The translations under genes were made by a program, and so were the position numbers. 16,203 nt of DNA from Porticoccaceae bacterium. Lineage in GTDB: Bacteria > Pseudomonadota > Gammaproteobacteria > Pseudomonadales > Porticoccaceae. This document shows positions 1 through 6,400 of this stretch, in pieces; position 1 is the stretch's first letter, and each line of letters opens with the position of its first letter. The stretch covers positions 1 to 16,203 of the forward strand of contig JAHRWI010000101.1 of the NCBI GenBank assembly GCA_019090225.1, given 5' to 3'. The notes beneath the pieces were generated by a model that saw nothing but the letters and a program-made list of their open reading frames with translations, was not told where the DNA came from and did no database searches.

Positions 1-228
1 CACACCATCGTACCCATGGTTGCAAACGGCATAGGCATTACCCTGTTGCCCGAGATGGCGCTCGATGCGGGCATCACAGCCAATGCCCAGGGCGTAACTA
101 CCACCGAATTTACAACAAAGAATATAAGGAGGGAGATTGGGCTTGTTTGGCGCAAAGAAAGCCCGCGTGCGCAAGACTACCTTGCATTAGCTGACTACCT
201 GACAAAACAATCTCGCCAATTAGCTTAG
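1..228 (+). CDS. oxyR: OxyR-type LysR-family regulator, C-terminal fragment (5' end outside window)
   Basis: Only the last 75 codons are present. The reading frame is open from base 1, and the Met at base 16 is internal. The text H-T-I-V-P-M-V-A-N-G-I-G-I-T-L-L-P matches the end of the LysR substrate-binding domain as in OxyR, where E. coli has a closely similar MVAAGSGITLLP stretch followed by a conserved R-x-I-G-L-V-(W/Y)-R block; here it is RREIGLVWRKESPRA. OxyR senses hydrogen peroxide through a disulfide switch and activates catalase and peroxiredoxin genes. The redox cysteines and DNA-binding domain would lie upstream of the window and cannot be checked. Another LysR paralogue with a similar tail is possible. 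It is convergent with the cold shock gene downstream. Confidence 0.75.
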   Translation, partial: HTIVPMVANGIGITLLPEMALDAGITANAQGVTTTEFTTKNIRREIGLVWRKESPRAQDYLALADYLTKQSRQLA

Positions 229-305
229 TCGATACGCTTCACAGATCGAGATGTCAGTGGCTCCTGACTATACCGATTCTTGACTATAGAGCCTTCATGC
301 GGGGA

Positions 306-376
306 TCTATTTGTAAGGGTCTATTTATAAGGGTCTATTTATAAGAATCTGATTATAAGAGCGCGGGTTATAAGGC
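306..376. repeat. Degenerate tandem repeat, 14-bp unit, about 5 copies
   Basis: Consecutive units are TCTATTTGTAAGGG (306-319), TCTATTTATAAGGG (320-333), TCTATTTATAAGAA (334-347), TCTGATTATAAGAG (348-361) and a diverged CGCGGGTTATAAGGC (362-376). The first three differ at only a few positions and every unit keeps TAAG. Just upstream, TGACTATA occurs twice 16 bp apart (about 265-290). The array fills the spacer between the convergent oxyR and cold shock genes. No coding role is evident, because the units carry stop codons. Confidence 0.85.
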
Positions 377-406
377 CCTAACTCCAGGGTTTAGTATAGC
401 CAGAGT

Positions 407-613
407 TTATATCGGCATTACGTTCTCTGCCTGTGGACCTTTCTGGCCCTGAGTCACTTCAAACTGAACTTGCTGACCCTCGTTTAATGTTTTGTAACCA
501 TCACCAGCGATTGATCGAAAATGTACAAACACATCGGGACCATTTTCCTGCTCGATAAACCCATAGCCTTTATCAGCATTGAACCACTTAACTGTACCTG
601 TTGTAGTAGACAT
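407..613 (-). CDS. CspA-family cold shock / nucleic acid-binding protein (68 aa)
   Basis: This is a complete 68-residue single cold shock domain, the normal length for CspA-family proteins. These bind single-stranded RNA and DNA and melt RNA structure in the cytoplasm. RNP1 is KGYGFI (residues 15-20) and RNP2 is VFVHF (28-32), preceded by the usual GTVKWFN start (6-12). The residue after RNP2 is Arg33, in a segment that often reads FxHxSxI; here it is HFRSI. The start is supported by GAAGG about 10 nt upstream on the minus strand. Which paralogue (CspA, CspD, CspE) cannot be decided, and cold inducibility is not shown by the protein alone. A long leader with a TATAAT box lies upstream (see the entry at 769-774). 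Confidence 0.93.
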   Translation of the reverse strand: MSTTTGTVKWFNADKGYGFIEQENGPDVFVHFRSIAGDGYKTLNEGQQVQFEVTQGQKGPQAENVMPI

Positions 614-710
614 ATCTAAAACCTTCGTAACGTTTATATTTACTTGTTATAGACGACTCGCTTCAAACAACTCATTCTTAACAAGCGGATTAGCCAGCAA
701 AGAAATAAAC

Positions 711-736
711 TATGACGGGTGAATATGACGGTTAAA
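711..736. repeat. 13-bp tandem duplication in cold shock gene leader
   Basis: TATGACGGGTGAA (711-723) is followed directly by TATGACGGTTAAA (724-736), identical at 11 of 13 positions. If transcription starts near 762 on the minus strand, the duplication lies inside the 5' leader of the cold shock mRNA. Confidence 0.75.
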
Positions 737-768
737 ACGCAACTGTAACTAATGTCTTTACAGCGGCT

Positions 769-774
769 ATTATA
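769..774 (-). promoter_or_regulatory. Candidate -10 box for cold shock gene (TATAAT on minus strand)
   Basis: The minus strand reads TATAAT, a perfect sigma-70 -10 box. I find no good -35 at 16-18 bp. Initiation about 7 nt downstream (near 762) would give a leader of roughly 150 nt, close to the long leaders known for E. coli cspA. TATAAC at 646-651 (minus) is an alternative that would give a short leader. Confidence 0.35.
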
Positions 775-934
775 GAGGCCATTACCGAGACCATAGGGCA
801 ATCCATACTTTCTGGCTCGGAAAACATTTTATAGCAAAAAGACTAATTGTAAACATTACATAGATAGGGCTTTCAGCGATTCATCAACTACGCATAAATC
901 TCATAAATAAACCTGGAATCGTCTTAAAATGCAA

Positions 935-940
935 TAATAG
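935..940 (+). promoter_or_regulatory. Weak -10 candidate for the DUF3047 gene, GC-rich discriminator
   Basis: TAATAG followed by CGCGCTC lies 47 bp before the ATG at 988. The hexamer 17 bp upstream (CTGGAA) is a poor -35. The layout resembles the -10 candidates before uup and the MsbA-related gene. Confidence 0.25.
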
Positions 941-987
941 CGCGCTCACTGTCCAACTAAATATCTCCACAAGCTAAACGAACTTAT

Positions 988-1704
988 ATGAATAATAAAA
1001 TGCTAATTCGTCGATTTAAGTTATTAACAACACGTTTTAATATTCACTTTGTCACCCTGCTAATAATCCCCCTACTTTACGCCGATCCGCTGATAGCATG
1101 CGGCAATCCTCCGGGAAAAGCAGATATATTAATCGGCCAATTCAGTAAAGGTTCCATGCAAGGCTGGACACCTCTGGAGTTTTCAAAACTAACTCGCTAC
1201 GACCTTGTTGACCTCAATGCAGCTAAAGTATTGCGGGCCGATAGCCACCGCGCGGCCTCAGGACTTATCTATAAACAGAAAATAGATTTACTTAAAACAC
1301 CCTTATTGAACTGGTGCTGGCGCATTGAACAAGCTCTACAAAATGACCACGAAAAAGATCGCAGCGGTGACGATTTCGCCGCGCGGCTATATCTGGTCAT
1401 CGATGGTGGGTTTCTACCCTGGAAAACGAAGGCCCTAAACTACGTATGGAGTAGTCAATTAACCGTCGGGAAATTGTGGAAGAACCCCTACGCAGGCAAA
1501 AATGCCATGATGCTGGCGGTACGATCCAACACCTCCCCAGGTAACACCTGGTTTGCAGAAACACGAAATGTATACGAAGACCTTGAACGAGCCTTTGCCT
1601 ATAAGATCCGCTACATCGATGCCATCGCCATCATGACGGATACCGACAATACCGGCGCGATTGCGAAAACCTATTATGGCGACATCTACTTTTCGGCTCC
1701 GTAG
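988..1704 (+). CDS. DUF3047 family exported protein (238 aa)
   Basis: The function is unknown. The N-terminus has basic residues (RRFKLLTTR), a hydrophobic stretch (about residues 21-31) and L-I-A-C at 35-38, which fits a lipobox. It is therefore either a lipoprotein with Cys38 as the modified residue or a cleaved secreted protein; Asp33 in the hydrophobic part makes the lipoprotein call uncertain. From about residue 45 the sequence reads like DUF3047: an opening GQFSKGSMQGWTPLEF block, a C/W-rich LLNWCWRIE (about 105-113), a DDFAARLYLVID block, SNTSPGNTWFAETRNVYEDL, and a closing IDAIAIMTDTDNTG plus YYGDIYF. The length is normal for the family. The gene stands alone between two spacers, so there is no functional clue from neighbours. 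No strong Shine-Dalgarno is visible, and start ATG 988 is chosen because it retains the signal sequence. Confidence 0.8.
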   Translation: MNNKMLIRRFKLLTTRFNIHFVTLLIIPLLYADPLIACGNPPGKADILIGQFSKGSMQGWTPLEFSKLTRYDLVDLNAAKVLRADSHRAASGLIYKQKIDLLKTPLLNWCWRIEQALQNDHEKDRSGDDFAARLYLVIDGGFLPWKTKALNYVWSSQLTVGKLWKNPYAGKNAMMLAVRSNTSPGNTWFAETRNVYEDLERAFAYKIRYIDAIAIMTDTDNTGAIAKTYYGDIYFSAP

Positions 1705-1715
1705 GTCGTCGCTTC

Positions 1716-1782
1716 ATTAAAAACCCTATTAAAAAACCCCTGACAGCAAGCTCCTTAAAACAGCCCCACTAAAAGCCCTCCA
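1716..1782. repeat. Degenerate A-run/C-run tandem repeats, 12-14-bp units
   Basis: ATTAAAAACCCT (1716-1727) and ATTAAAAAACCCCT (1728-1741) are tandem copies differing by an added A and an added C. After 13 unrelated bases, TTAAAACAGCCCCA (1755-1768) and CTAAAAGCCCTCCA (1769-1782) form a second, weaker pair of the same flavour. They lie between the DUF3047 and uup genes. No hairpin or T-run terminator is evident here. Confidence 0.65.
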
Positions 1783-1824
1783 AAATCCCGGATCAAAGCA
1801 GCTCTGCCCCGGCCAGAAATACTG

Positions 1825-1830
1825 TAATAT
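1825..1830 (+). promoter_or_regulatory. Candidate -10 of uup with GC-rich discriminator
   Basis: TAATAT, directly preceded by TG and followed by GCCGCCCC, lies 49 bp before the uup ATG. No recognisable -35 is seen 16-18 bp upstream. Proposed only from the -10 hexamer and its position. Confidence 0.3.
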
Positions 1831-1879
1831 GCCGCCCCTCTAAAACCTTCCCACAATCACTAATACGTAAGTCACTCCC

Positions 1880-3811
1880 ATGCCCTTGTTACGCCTGGAT
1901 AATCTCTCTTTGCAATTTGGTTCCCGCGACCTGCTCAAGGATGTCAACTTCACCTTGCGCAAAGGCGACAAAATCGGACTTCTGGGCCGTAATGGTGAAG
2001 GTAAAACCACTTTCCTAAAAATCATCGCTAATGAAATCCGGCCAGATGGCGGTGAACGTTGGCAGCGCTCTGGAACGATTATTTCCTGGCTCGAACAGTC
2101 TTTGCCTCAGGCCGATACTCAAACCGTTTATGAGGTCGTTGCTGGCGGACTCAACGAAGTCGGAGAGTTACTCAGCGCCTACCACCAGGCCATCAACAAC
2201 GGTGATATGGCAGCCATGACCCGCATTCAGGAGCAACTCGATAACAACGACGGCTGGCAGCAGCAACAGAAAATAGATACCACCATCAGCCAGCTAAAAT
2301 TGCCGGCTGATGCGCCCATGGCATCGCTGTCCGGCGGCTGGCGTAAGCGCGTAGCTTTGGCCCGAGCGCTGGTAGCAGAGCCAGAAATTTTGCTGCTCGA
2401 TGAACCTACCAACCATCTCGACATATCCACCATTGAATGGCTTGAGCAAACCCTGCAACAGTATCGCGGCGCGCTGATTCTAGTCACCCACGACCGGGCT
2501 TTCCTGCAAAAAGTCACCAACCAGATTGCCGAACTTGATCGGGGTAGCCTATACGTTTGGCAGGGTGATTATCGTGGATTTCTCACCTACCGCGCCGAAC
2601 GCCAGCATGCGGAAGAAAAGTCCAACGCGCTGTTCGACAAACGCCTGGCACAGGAGGAAGTCTGGATTCGTCAGGGTATTAAGGCCCGTCGAACTCGCAA
2701 TGAAGGCCGAGTCAGAGCACTCGAAAGCTTGCGAGAAACATCCAGCCAGCGCGTTAAGCGACAGGGCAAAGCTGATTTTAAAATCGAATCAGCGGTATCC
2801 TCTGGCAAACTGGTCGCCGAGATCGAAAACGTGTCACACAGTTTTGGTGACAAAAAAATCATCTCAAACTTTACCAACCGCATTATGCGGGGCGACCGCA
2901 TTGGCATCATCGGGCCAAATGGTGCGGGCAAATCAACGCTGTTAAAAATCATCCTCGGCGAACTCACTCCTCAGAAGGGCAAAGTGACCCTGGGGACCAA
3001 GCTGGAAATCGCTTATTTCGATCAATTGCGTAACCAACTCGATGACAGTAAAAACCTGATCGATAACGTCTGCGGCGGTCAGGACTTTATCGAGATCAAC
3101 GGCAAAAACCGCCATGCCATCAGCTACCTCAGTGACTTTCTGTTCAGTCCAGAGCGGGTTCGCCAGCCGGTTTCGACCTTGTCTGGCGGTGAGCAAAACC
3201 GGGCCATCCTGGCAAAACTCTTTAGTAAACCCGCCAACGTGCTAGTACTCGATGAACCCACCAATGACCTCGATATAGAAACCCTGGAGTTACTCGAAGA
3301 ACTGTTGCTCAACTTCGACGGCACACTTTTGCTGGTCAGCCATGACCGGGAGTTTATGGATAACACCGTGACCCGGATTCTCGCTGTGGAAGGCGATGGC
3401 CAGGTGAGCGAATCGGTCGGTGGTTATAGTGACTGGTTAGCTCGCGGCGGTTCATTGAGTGATGCTTTAGATGACTCCCTGGCGACAAAATCAAACGGCG
3501 AAACCGCTAAATCGGGTACACAGGTGAAAACCGATGACAGCTCAACCTCGACAAGCGCGGCAAATTCACCCAGCCCAGCAACAAAGAATAACGCTCGCCT
3601 GTCCTATAAATTACAGCGCGAACTTGACAAGCTGCCCGCGCAAATTGAAGCCCTGGAAAACCAGCAGGCCAGTATTGAAGAAACCATTGCCGCCGCCGAT
3701 TTTTATTCCGGTGATCCCGATCTCGTGCGCAGCACACTGGCAGAACTATCCGAAATCCAGCAATCCCTGGAAAACGTTTATCAACGTTGGGAAGAACTCG
3801 AAGCAGGATGA
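1880..3811 (+). CDS. uup: ABC-F family ATPase Uup (643 aa)
   Basis: This is a soluble protein with two ABC ATPase domains and no membrane segments, the ABC-F architecture. Domain 1 has Walker A GRNGEGKTT (36-44), signature LSGGWRKR (150-157) and Walker B ILLLDEPTNHLD (170-181). A charged linker (about 235-300) separates it from domain 2, which has Walker A GPNGAGKST (345-353), signature LSGGEQNR (434-441), Walker B VLVLDEPTNDLD (454-465) and SHDR at 487-490. A Ser/Thr-rich linker (about 535-570) leads to a C-terminal coiled coil (about 575-643), the hallmark that separates Uup from EttA and YheS. Uup proteins act on ribosomes or branched DNA intermediates and limit precise transposon excision in E. 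coli. There is no clear Shine-Dalgarno before ATG 1880, but homology begins at MPLLRLDNLSL, which supports this start. Walker A of domain 1 departs from the usual GAGKST. The gene ends in a strong hairpin. Confidence 0.93.
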   Translation: MPLLRLDNLSLQFGSRDLLKDVNFTLRKGDKIGLLGRNGEGKTTFLKIIANEIRPDGGERWQRSGTIISWLEQSLPQADTQTVYEVVAGGLNEVGELLSAYHQAINNGDMAAMTRIQEQLDNNDGWQQQQKIDTTISQLKLPADAPMASLSGGWRKRVALARALVAEPEILLLDEPTNHLDISTIEWLEQTLQQYRGALILVTHDRAFLQKVTNQIAELDRGSLYVWQGDYRGFLTYRAERQHAEEKSNALFDKRLAQEEVWIRQGIKARRTRNEGRVRALESLRETSSQRVKRQGKADFKIESAVSSGKLVAEIENVSHSFGDKKIISNFTNRIMRGDRIGIIGPNGAGKSTLLKIILGELTPQKGKVTLGTKLEIAYFDQLRNQLDDSKNLIDNVCGGQDFIEINGKNRHAISYLSDFLFSPERVRQPVSTLSGGEQNRAILAKLFSKPANVLVLDEPTNDLDIETLELLEELLLNFDGTLLLVSHDREFMDNTVTRILAVEGDGQVSESVGGYSDWLARGGSLSDALDDSLATKSNGETAKSGTQVKTDDSSTSTSAANSPSPATKNNARLSYKLQRELDKLPAQIEALENQQASIEETIAAADFYSGDPDLVRSTLAELSEIQQSLENVYQRWEELEAG

Positions 3812-3845
3812 ACACTTGCCTTCCTGAAGGCCAGGCAAGTGTTCA
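3809..3845. terminator. 13-bp perfect hairpin starting at the uup stop codon, between convergent genes
   Basis: TGAACACTTGCCT (3809-3821) pairs perfectly with AGGCAAGTGTTCA (3833-3845) around an 11-nt loop. The first three bases are the uup TGA. A competing inner hairpin, GCCTTC (3818-3823) with GAAGGC (3826-3831), shares bases with it. No T-run follows on either strand, so it is not a textbook intrinsic terminator. Its position between convergent uup and the VOC gene suggests an RNA 3'-end stabiliser or a two-way barrier. Confidence 0.6.
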
Positions 3846-3896
3846 GGTGAGATCCTTAAGGCTATCCTTTTAAGCTAAATAGCTCAGGTGAAAAGA

Positions 3897-4265
3897 TCAG
3901 CCAAATTTGATGGCATTTAGTTTATTGCCATCAAGGTCTCGGAAATAACCGGCATAAACACCGGGACCACGCTCACCTGGCGCGCCTTCATCAGCACCAC
4001 CAGCAGCAATTGCAGCCTTATAAATGGCATCAACCTGTTCTCTTGAATCAGCTGAAAACGCGACCATCACACCATTCCCAACCGTTGCAGCGTTACCATC
4101 AAAGGGCTTCATAGCCATCAACATGGGGCCACCTTCCGGGCCAACCCAGGAAATAAACCGATCCATTGCCATCCCTCGCTTGCCACCGACCACAGCTGTC
4201 ACGGTATCGTAGAATTTTGCTGCCCGCTCAAGATCATTTGTACCCACTGTTACATATCCAATCAT
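3897..4265 (-). CDS. VOC / glyoxalase-fold small protein (122 aa)
   Basis: This is a single vicinal oxygen chelate domain of about 120 residues. It has the characteristic opening IGYVTVGTNDLERAAKFYD (2-20), a central VMVAFSADSREQVDAIYKAA (a strand and helix), and the ending GVYAGYFRDLDGNKL (about 101-115). VOC proteins include glyoxalase I, fosfomycin and bleomycin resistance proteins and extradiol dioxygenases. The usual metal ligands are not obvious: the first strand has Tyr-Val where a His is common, and the last strand (NAIKFG) lacks the usual Glu. A binding or non-metal role is therefore as likely as glyoxalase activity. AAGGGG 6-7 nt before the ATG on the minus strand supports the start. 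The gene is convergent with uup and divergent from the metabolic cluster. Confidence 0.82.
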   Translation of the reverse strand: MIGYVTVGTNDLERAAKFYDTVTAVVGGKRGMAMDRFISWVGPEGGPMLMAMKPFDGNAATVGNGVMVAFSADSREQVDAIYKAAIAAGGADEGAPGERGPGVYAGYFRDLDGNKLNAIKFG

Positions 4266-4613
4266 TGCTAACCCCTTGTCTAGTTCATACCTTATTTGCG
4301 TTTTAATTTATTTATATCTAGTTGTCTCTATCTACCTCTAATCATGGGAGGATGCACAGGCATCACACCCTTTAGCAAGTTAGCACAGTTTTATCGAAAT
4401 GCTTATAGCAGGGAGCATATCTTTCCTGGTTCCTTGTATGACTATTACTAGAAGCCTTCATCAGAAACAGTGACTGAAGCAGGACCAAAACCTAAGGCAA
4501 CAACAATCGTTAAGCTTTATCAGTTTCAAATTGACACTGTTCCGGCGCTCCCTTACTGTTTGCAGCCCGCTTTCAGCGACCTTTTTTCTTACTAGCCGTA
4601 TCAGGAGTACACC
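4266..4613. other. 348-bp divergent intergenic region before the metabolic cluster
   Basis: No gene is supported. The left part is AT-rich and holds the VOC leader (minus strand), plus a weak 14-bp near-repeat beginning TATCTA (4315-4342). The right part contains a sigma-70-like promoter (4531-4559) and the Shine-Dalgarno of the MaoC gene (AGGAG at about 4601-4605). TCAG...CTGA around 4460-4476 is too imperfect to call an operator. Confidence 0.6.
4531..4559 (+). promoter_or_regulatory. Candidate sigma-70 promoter of the MaoC/ACAD cluster
   Basis: A perfect -35 TTGACA (4531-4536) and a 17-bp spacer lead to TACTGT (4554-4559), which matches 3 of 6 -10 positions. Initiation near 4566 would give a leader of about 48 nt to the ATG at 4614. 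The weak -10 would suit an activated promoter. Confidence 0.45.
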
Positions 4614-5129
4614 ATGCCAAAATCTGTTGAAATTTCCCCCGGACGCTACCGCGAGTCATACGGCCGTTATCTTGAAGACTTTAACGTGGGCGATGTCTAC
4701 GAACATCGTCCTGGCCGCACCATCACCGAAACCGATAACACCTGGTTCACCCTGCTGACCATGAACCAGCACCCCCTGCATTTTGATAAGGAATACGCTA
4801 AGCACAGTGAATTTGGTAAACCCCTGGTCAATAGCACCATGACCCTGTCAATTATTGCGGGCATGAGTGTTTCCGATGTCAGCCAGAAAACCATCGCCAA
4901 CCTGGGCTGGAAAGACGTCAAAATGCCCGCACCGGTATTTGTCGGCGACACCATCTACGCTGAATCTGAGGTGCTTGAGATTCGCGAATCGAGTAGCCGA
5001 CCCACCGCCGGTATCGTTATGGTAAGAACCCTGGGTAAGAATCAGGATGGCGTGGTGATCATGGACTTCGTCCGCTCCATGTTAATCCCCAAGACCGGTC
5101 ACGCTGTGGATGACAAAGCCAATTATTAA
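4614..5129 (+). CDS. MaoC-family (R)-enoyl-CoA hydratase-like protein (171 aa)
   Basis: This is a single hot-dog fold of MaoC-dehydratase length, expected to add water across a 2-enoyl-CoA (or a mesaconyl-CoA-like branched substrate) in the cytoplasm. After GRYLEDFNVGDVYEH (17-31) and the GRTITETDNTWFTLLT stretch, the hydratase motif reads MNQHPLHFD (50-58) and is followed by YAKHSEFGKPLVNS (61-74). Classical R-hydratases have D-x-N-P-x-H at this motif. Here the catalytic Asp position is Asn51, while His56 is kept. From memory, this form is common among MaoC proteins that sit beside acyl-CoA dehydrogenases. The stretch near 105-113 (APVFVGDTI) is the usual cofactor-side loop. AGGAG 8-9 nt before the ATG fixes the start. 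It is 26 bp upstream of the acyl-CoA dehydrogenase gene and almost certainly cotranscribed. Confidence 0.88.
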   Translation: MPKSVEISPGRYRESYGRYLEDFNVGDVYEHRPGRTITETDNTWFTLLTMNQHPLHFDKEYAKHSEFGKPLVNSTMTLSIIAGMSVSDVSQKTIANLGWKDVKMPAPVFVGDTIYAESEVLEIRESSSRPTAGIVMVRTLGKNQDGVVIMDFVRSMLIPKTGHAVDDKANY

Positions 5130-5155
5130 ATCGCTATTGAGAGAGTATTCTACCT

Positions 5156-6301
5156 ATGTCCAATGAAGAAGAAAACCTGATTCTCGACAGCGTCAATCGA
5201 TGGTTGGAGCGCGATGTTGCGCCTTATGCTCACGACCTTGAGCAGGCGGATGAATATCCCCATGCCATGGTTGAGCAAATGAAAGAACTGGGGCTCTTTG
5301 GCGCCACCATCGACCCTGAGTATGGCGGCCTGGGTTTGACGGCTTCGACCTATGCCAAAGTCGTTTCTGCCGTCTGTGAAGTCTGGATGTCGATATCAGG
5401 CATATTCAATTCACATCTAATTATGGCTCGTTGCATACAGAACTTTGGTACCGAAGAACAGAAGCGAGAGTGGTTGCCGAAACTGGCCAGCGGTGAATTG
5501 CGCGGCGGCATTGGTCTTACCGAGCCGGACGCAGGCACCGACTTGCAGGGCATTCGCTGCGCTGCAAAAAAGGAGGGTGATCATTACATCGTCAATGGCG
5601 CCAAGGCTTGGATAACAAATGCAATAGAAGGTGATGTGCTAGGCCTGCTGGTTAAAACCGATCCGACTGCAACACCACCACGCAAAGGCATGAGCATGCT
5701 TATTGCCGCCAAAGGGCCCGGCTTCAACGTCACTCGAAAGCTAAAAAAATTGGGTTACCGTGGTATCGATACCGCTGAAATTAGTTTTGAAGATTACCCT
5801 GTCCACGAGGATCGCTTAATTGGCGGAGTCGAAGGCCGAGGTTTCTATAACGCCGTAGGCGGTCTCGAACTGGGTCGCATCAATGTCGCGGCACGTGGTG
5901 TCGGCGTTGCCACCGCCGCGCTCAAGCAGGCGACCGCCTATTCTCAACAGCGGCACACCTTCGGCAAACCGATTTGCGAACATCAGGCTATTCAACTCAA
6001 ACTCGGCGAGATGGCCACTCGTGCCGAAGCTGCCCGACTACTCGTCGAGCAGGCCGCCAAAGCCTTTGACAGCGGCGAGCGCTGCGATATGGAAGCCGGT
6101 ATGGCCAAGTACTTTGCTACCGAAGCCGCAGCTAAGAACGCCGACGAGAATATGCGCATTCATGGTGCCTATGGCTATTCCTGCGAATTCGATGTTGAAC
6201 GGCTCTATCGGGATGCGCCATTAATGATAATTGGCGAGGGCACCAACGAAATGCAGCGTATTATTATTGCCCGGCAACTGATCGAGCGTAACCCTATTTA
6301 G
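5156..6301 (+). CDS. Acyl-CoA dehydrogenase (381 aa)
   Basis: This is a flavoenzyme that introduces a 2,3 double bond into an acyl-CoA and passes electrons to ETF. Length and domain order (N-terminal helical, middle beta, C-terminal helical) are normal. Visible signatures are IGLTEPDAGTDL (119-130, FAD and substrate contact), NGAKAWITN (147-155), the R-x-T-F-G-K block RHTFGKP (266-272), HGAYGYSCEF (336-345) and GEGTNEMQR (360-368). Glu361 is at the catalytic base position of short/medium-chain enzymes. The substrate cannot be read from sequence. ATYGGLGL-type text (PEYGGLGL, 54-61) is standard. The Shine-Dalgarno is poor, with only GAGAGAG about 15-20 nt before ATG 5156, but no better in-frame start exists. 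With the MaoC gene it forms a dehydrogenation-hydration pair. Confidence 0.95.
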   Translation: MSNEEENLILDSVNRWLERDVAPYAHDLEQADEYPHAMVEQMKELGLFGATIDPEYGGLGLTASTYAKVVSAVCEVWMSISGIFNSHLIMARCIQNFGTEEQKREWLPKLASGELRGGIGLTEPDAGTDLQGIRCAAKKEGDHYIVNGAKAWITNAIEGDVLGLLVKTDPTATPPRKGMSMLIAAKGPGFNVTRKLKKLGYRGIDTAEISFEDYPVHEDRLIGGVEGRGFYNAVGGLELGRINVAARGVGVATAALKQATAYSQQRHTFGKPICEHQAIQLKLGEMATRAEAARLLVEQAAKAFDSGERCDMEAGMAKYFATEAAAKNADENMRIHGAYGYSCEFDVERLYRDAPLMIIGEGTNEMQRIIIARQLIERNPI

Positions 6302-6325
6302 ACCTAACAACCTGGCAGCCAAAAG

Positions 6326-6366
6326 TTCATAGTCAAAAAACAATCTTCATCAAAAAAAAACAGCTC
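6326..6366. repeat. A-rich tandem near-repeat, about 20-bp unit
   Basis: TTCATAGTCAAAAAACAATC (6326-6345) is followed by a similar 21-bp unit starting TTCATCAAAAAAAAACAGCTC (6346-6366), then a shorter TCATTAAATTATAA. Low complexity makes this weaker than the other repeats. No terminator is seen in this 99-bp gap, so read-through into the next gene is possible. Confidence 0.4.
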
Positions 6367-6400
6367 TCATTAAATTATAAATTAATACAGGGGATACACG

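Larger units (their letters stand above)
614..987. other. 374-bp intergenic region: divergent leaders of the cold shock and DUF3047 genes
   Basis: No convincing gene is present. On the minus side it holds the leader of the cold shock gene, including a perfect TATAAT read on the minus strand (769-774), a TATAAC closer to the gene (646-651, minus) and a 13-bp tandem repeat (711-736). On the plus side, TAATAG (935-940) followed by CGCGC is a weak -10 candidate for the DUF3047 gene. The rest is AT-rich without clear structure. Confidence 0.6.

Noticed and set aside
306..376. CRISPR-like array
   Set aside because: Units are 14 bp, contiguous and without spacers; no cas genes.
3507..3815. 102-codon minus-strand frame in the uup 3' end
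   Set aside because: Antisense to the Uup linker and coiled coil; no domain or ribosome site.
3843..3891. TCAGGTGA direct repeats as attachment or target-site duplication
   Set aside because: Only 8 bp, and the 33 bp between holds no element.
4531..4758. 75-codon plus-strand frame overlapping the MaoC start
   Set aside because: Starts at TTG inside the likely -35 box and overlaps the MaoC gene out of frame.
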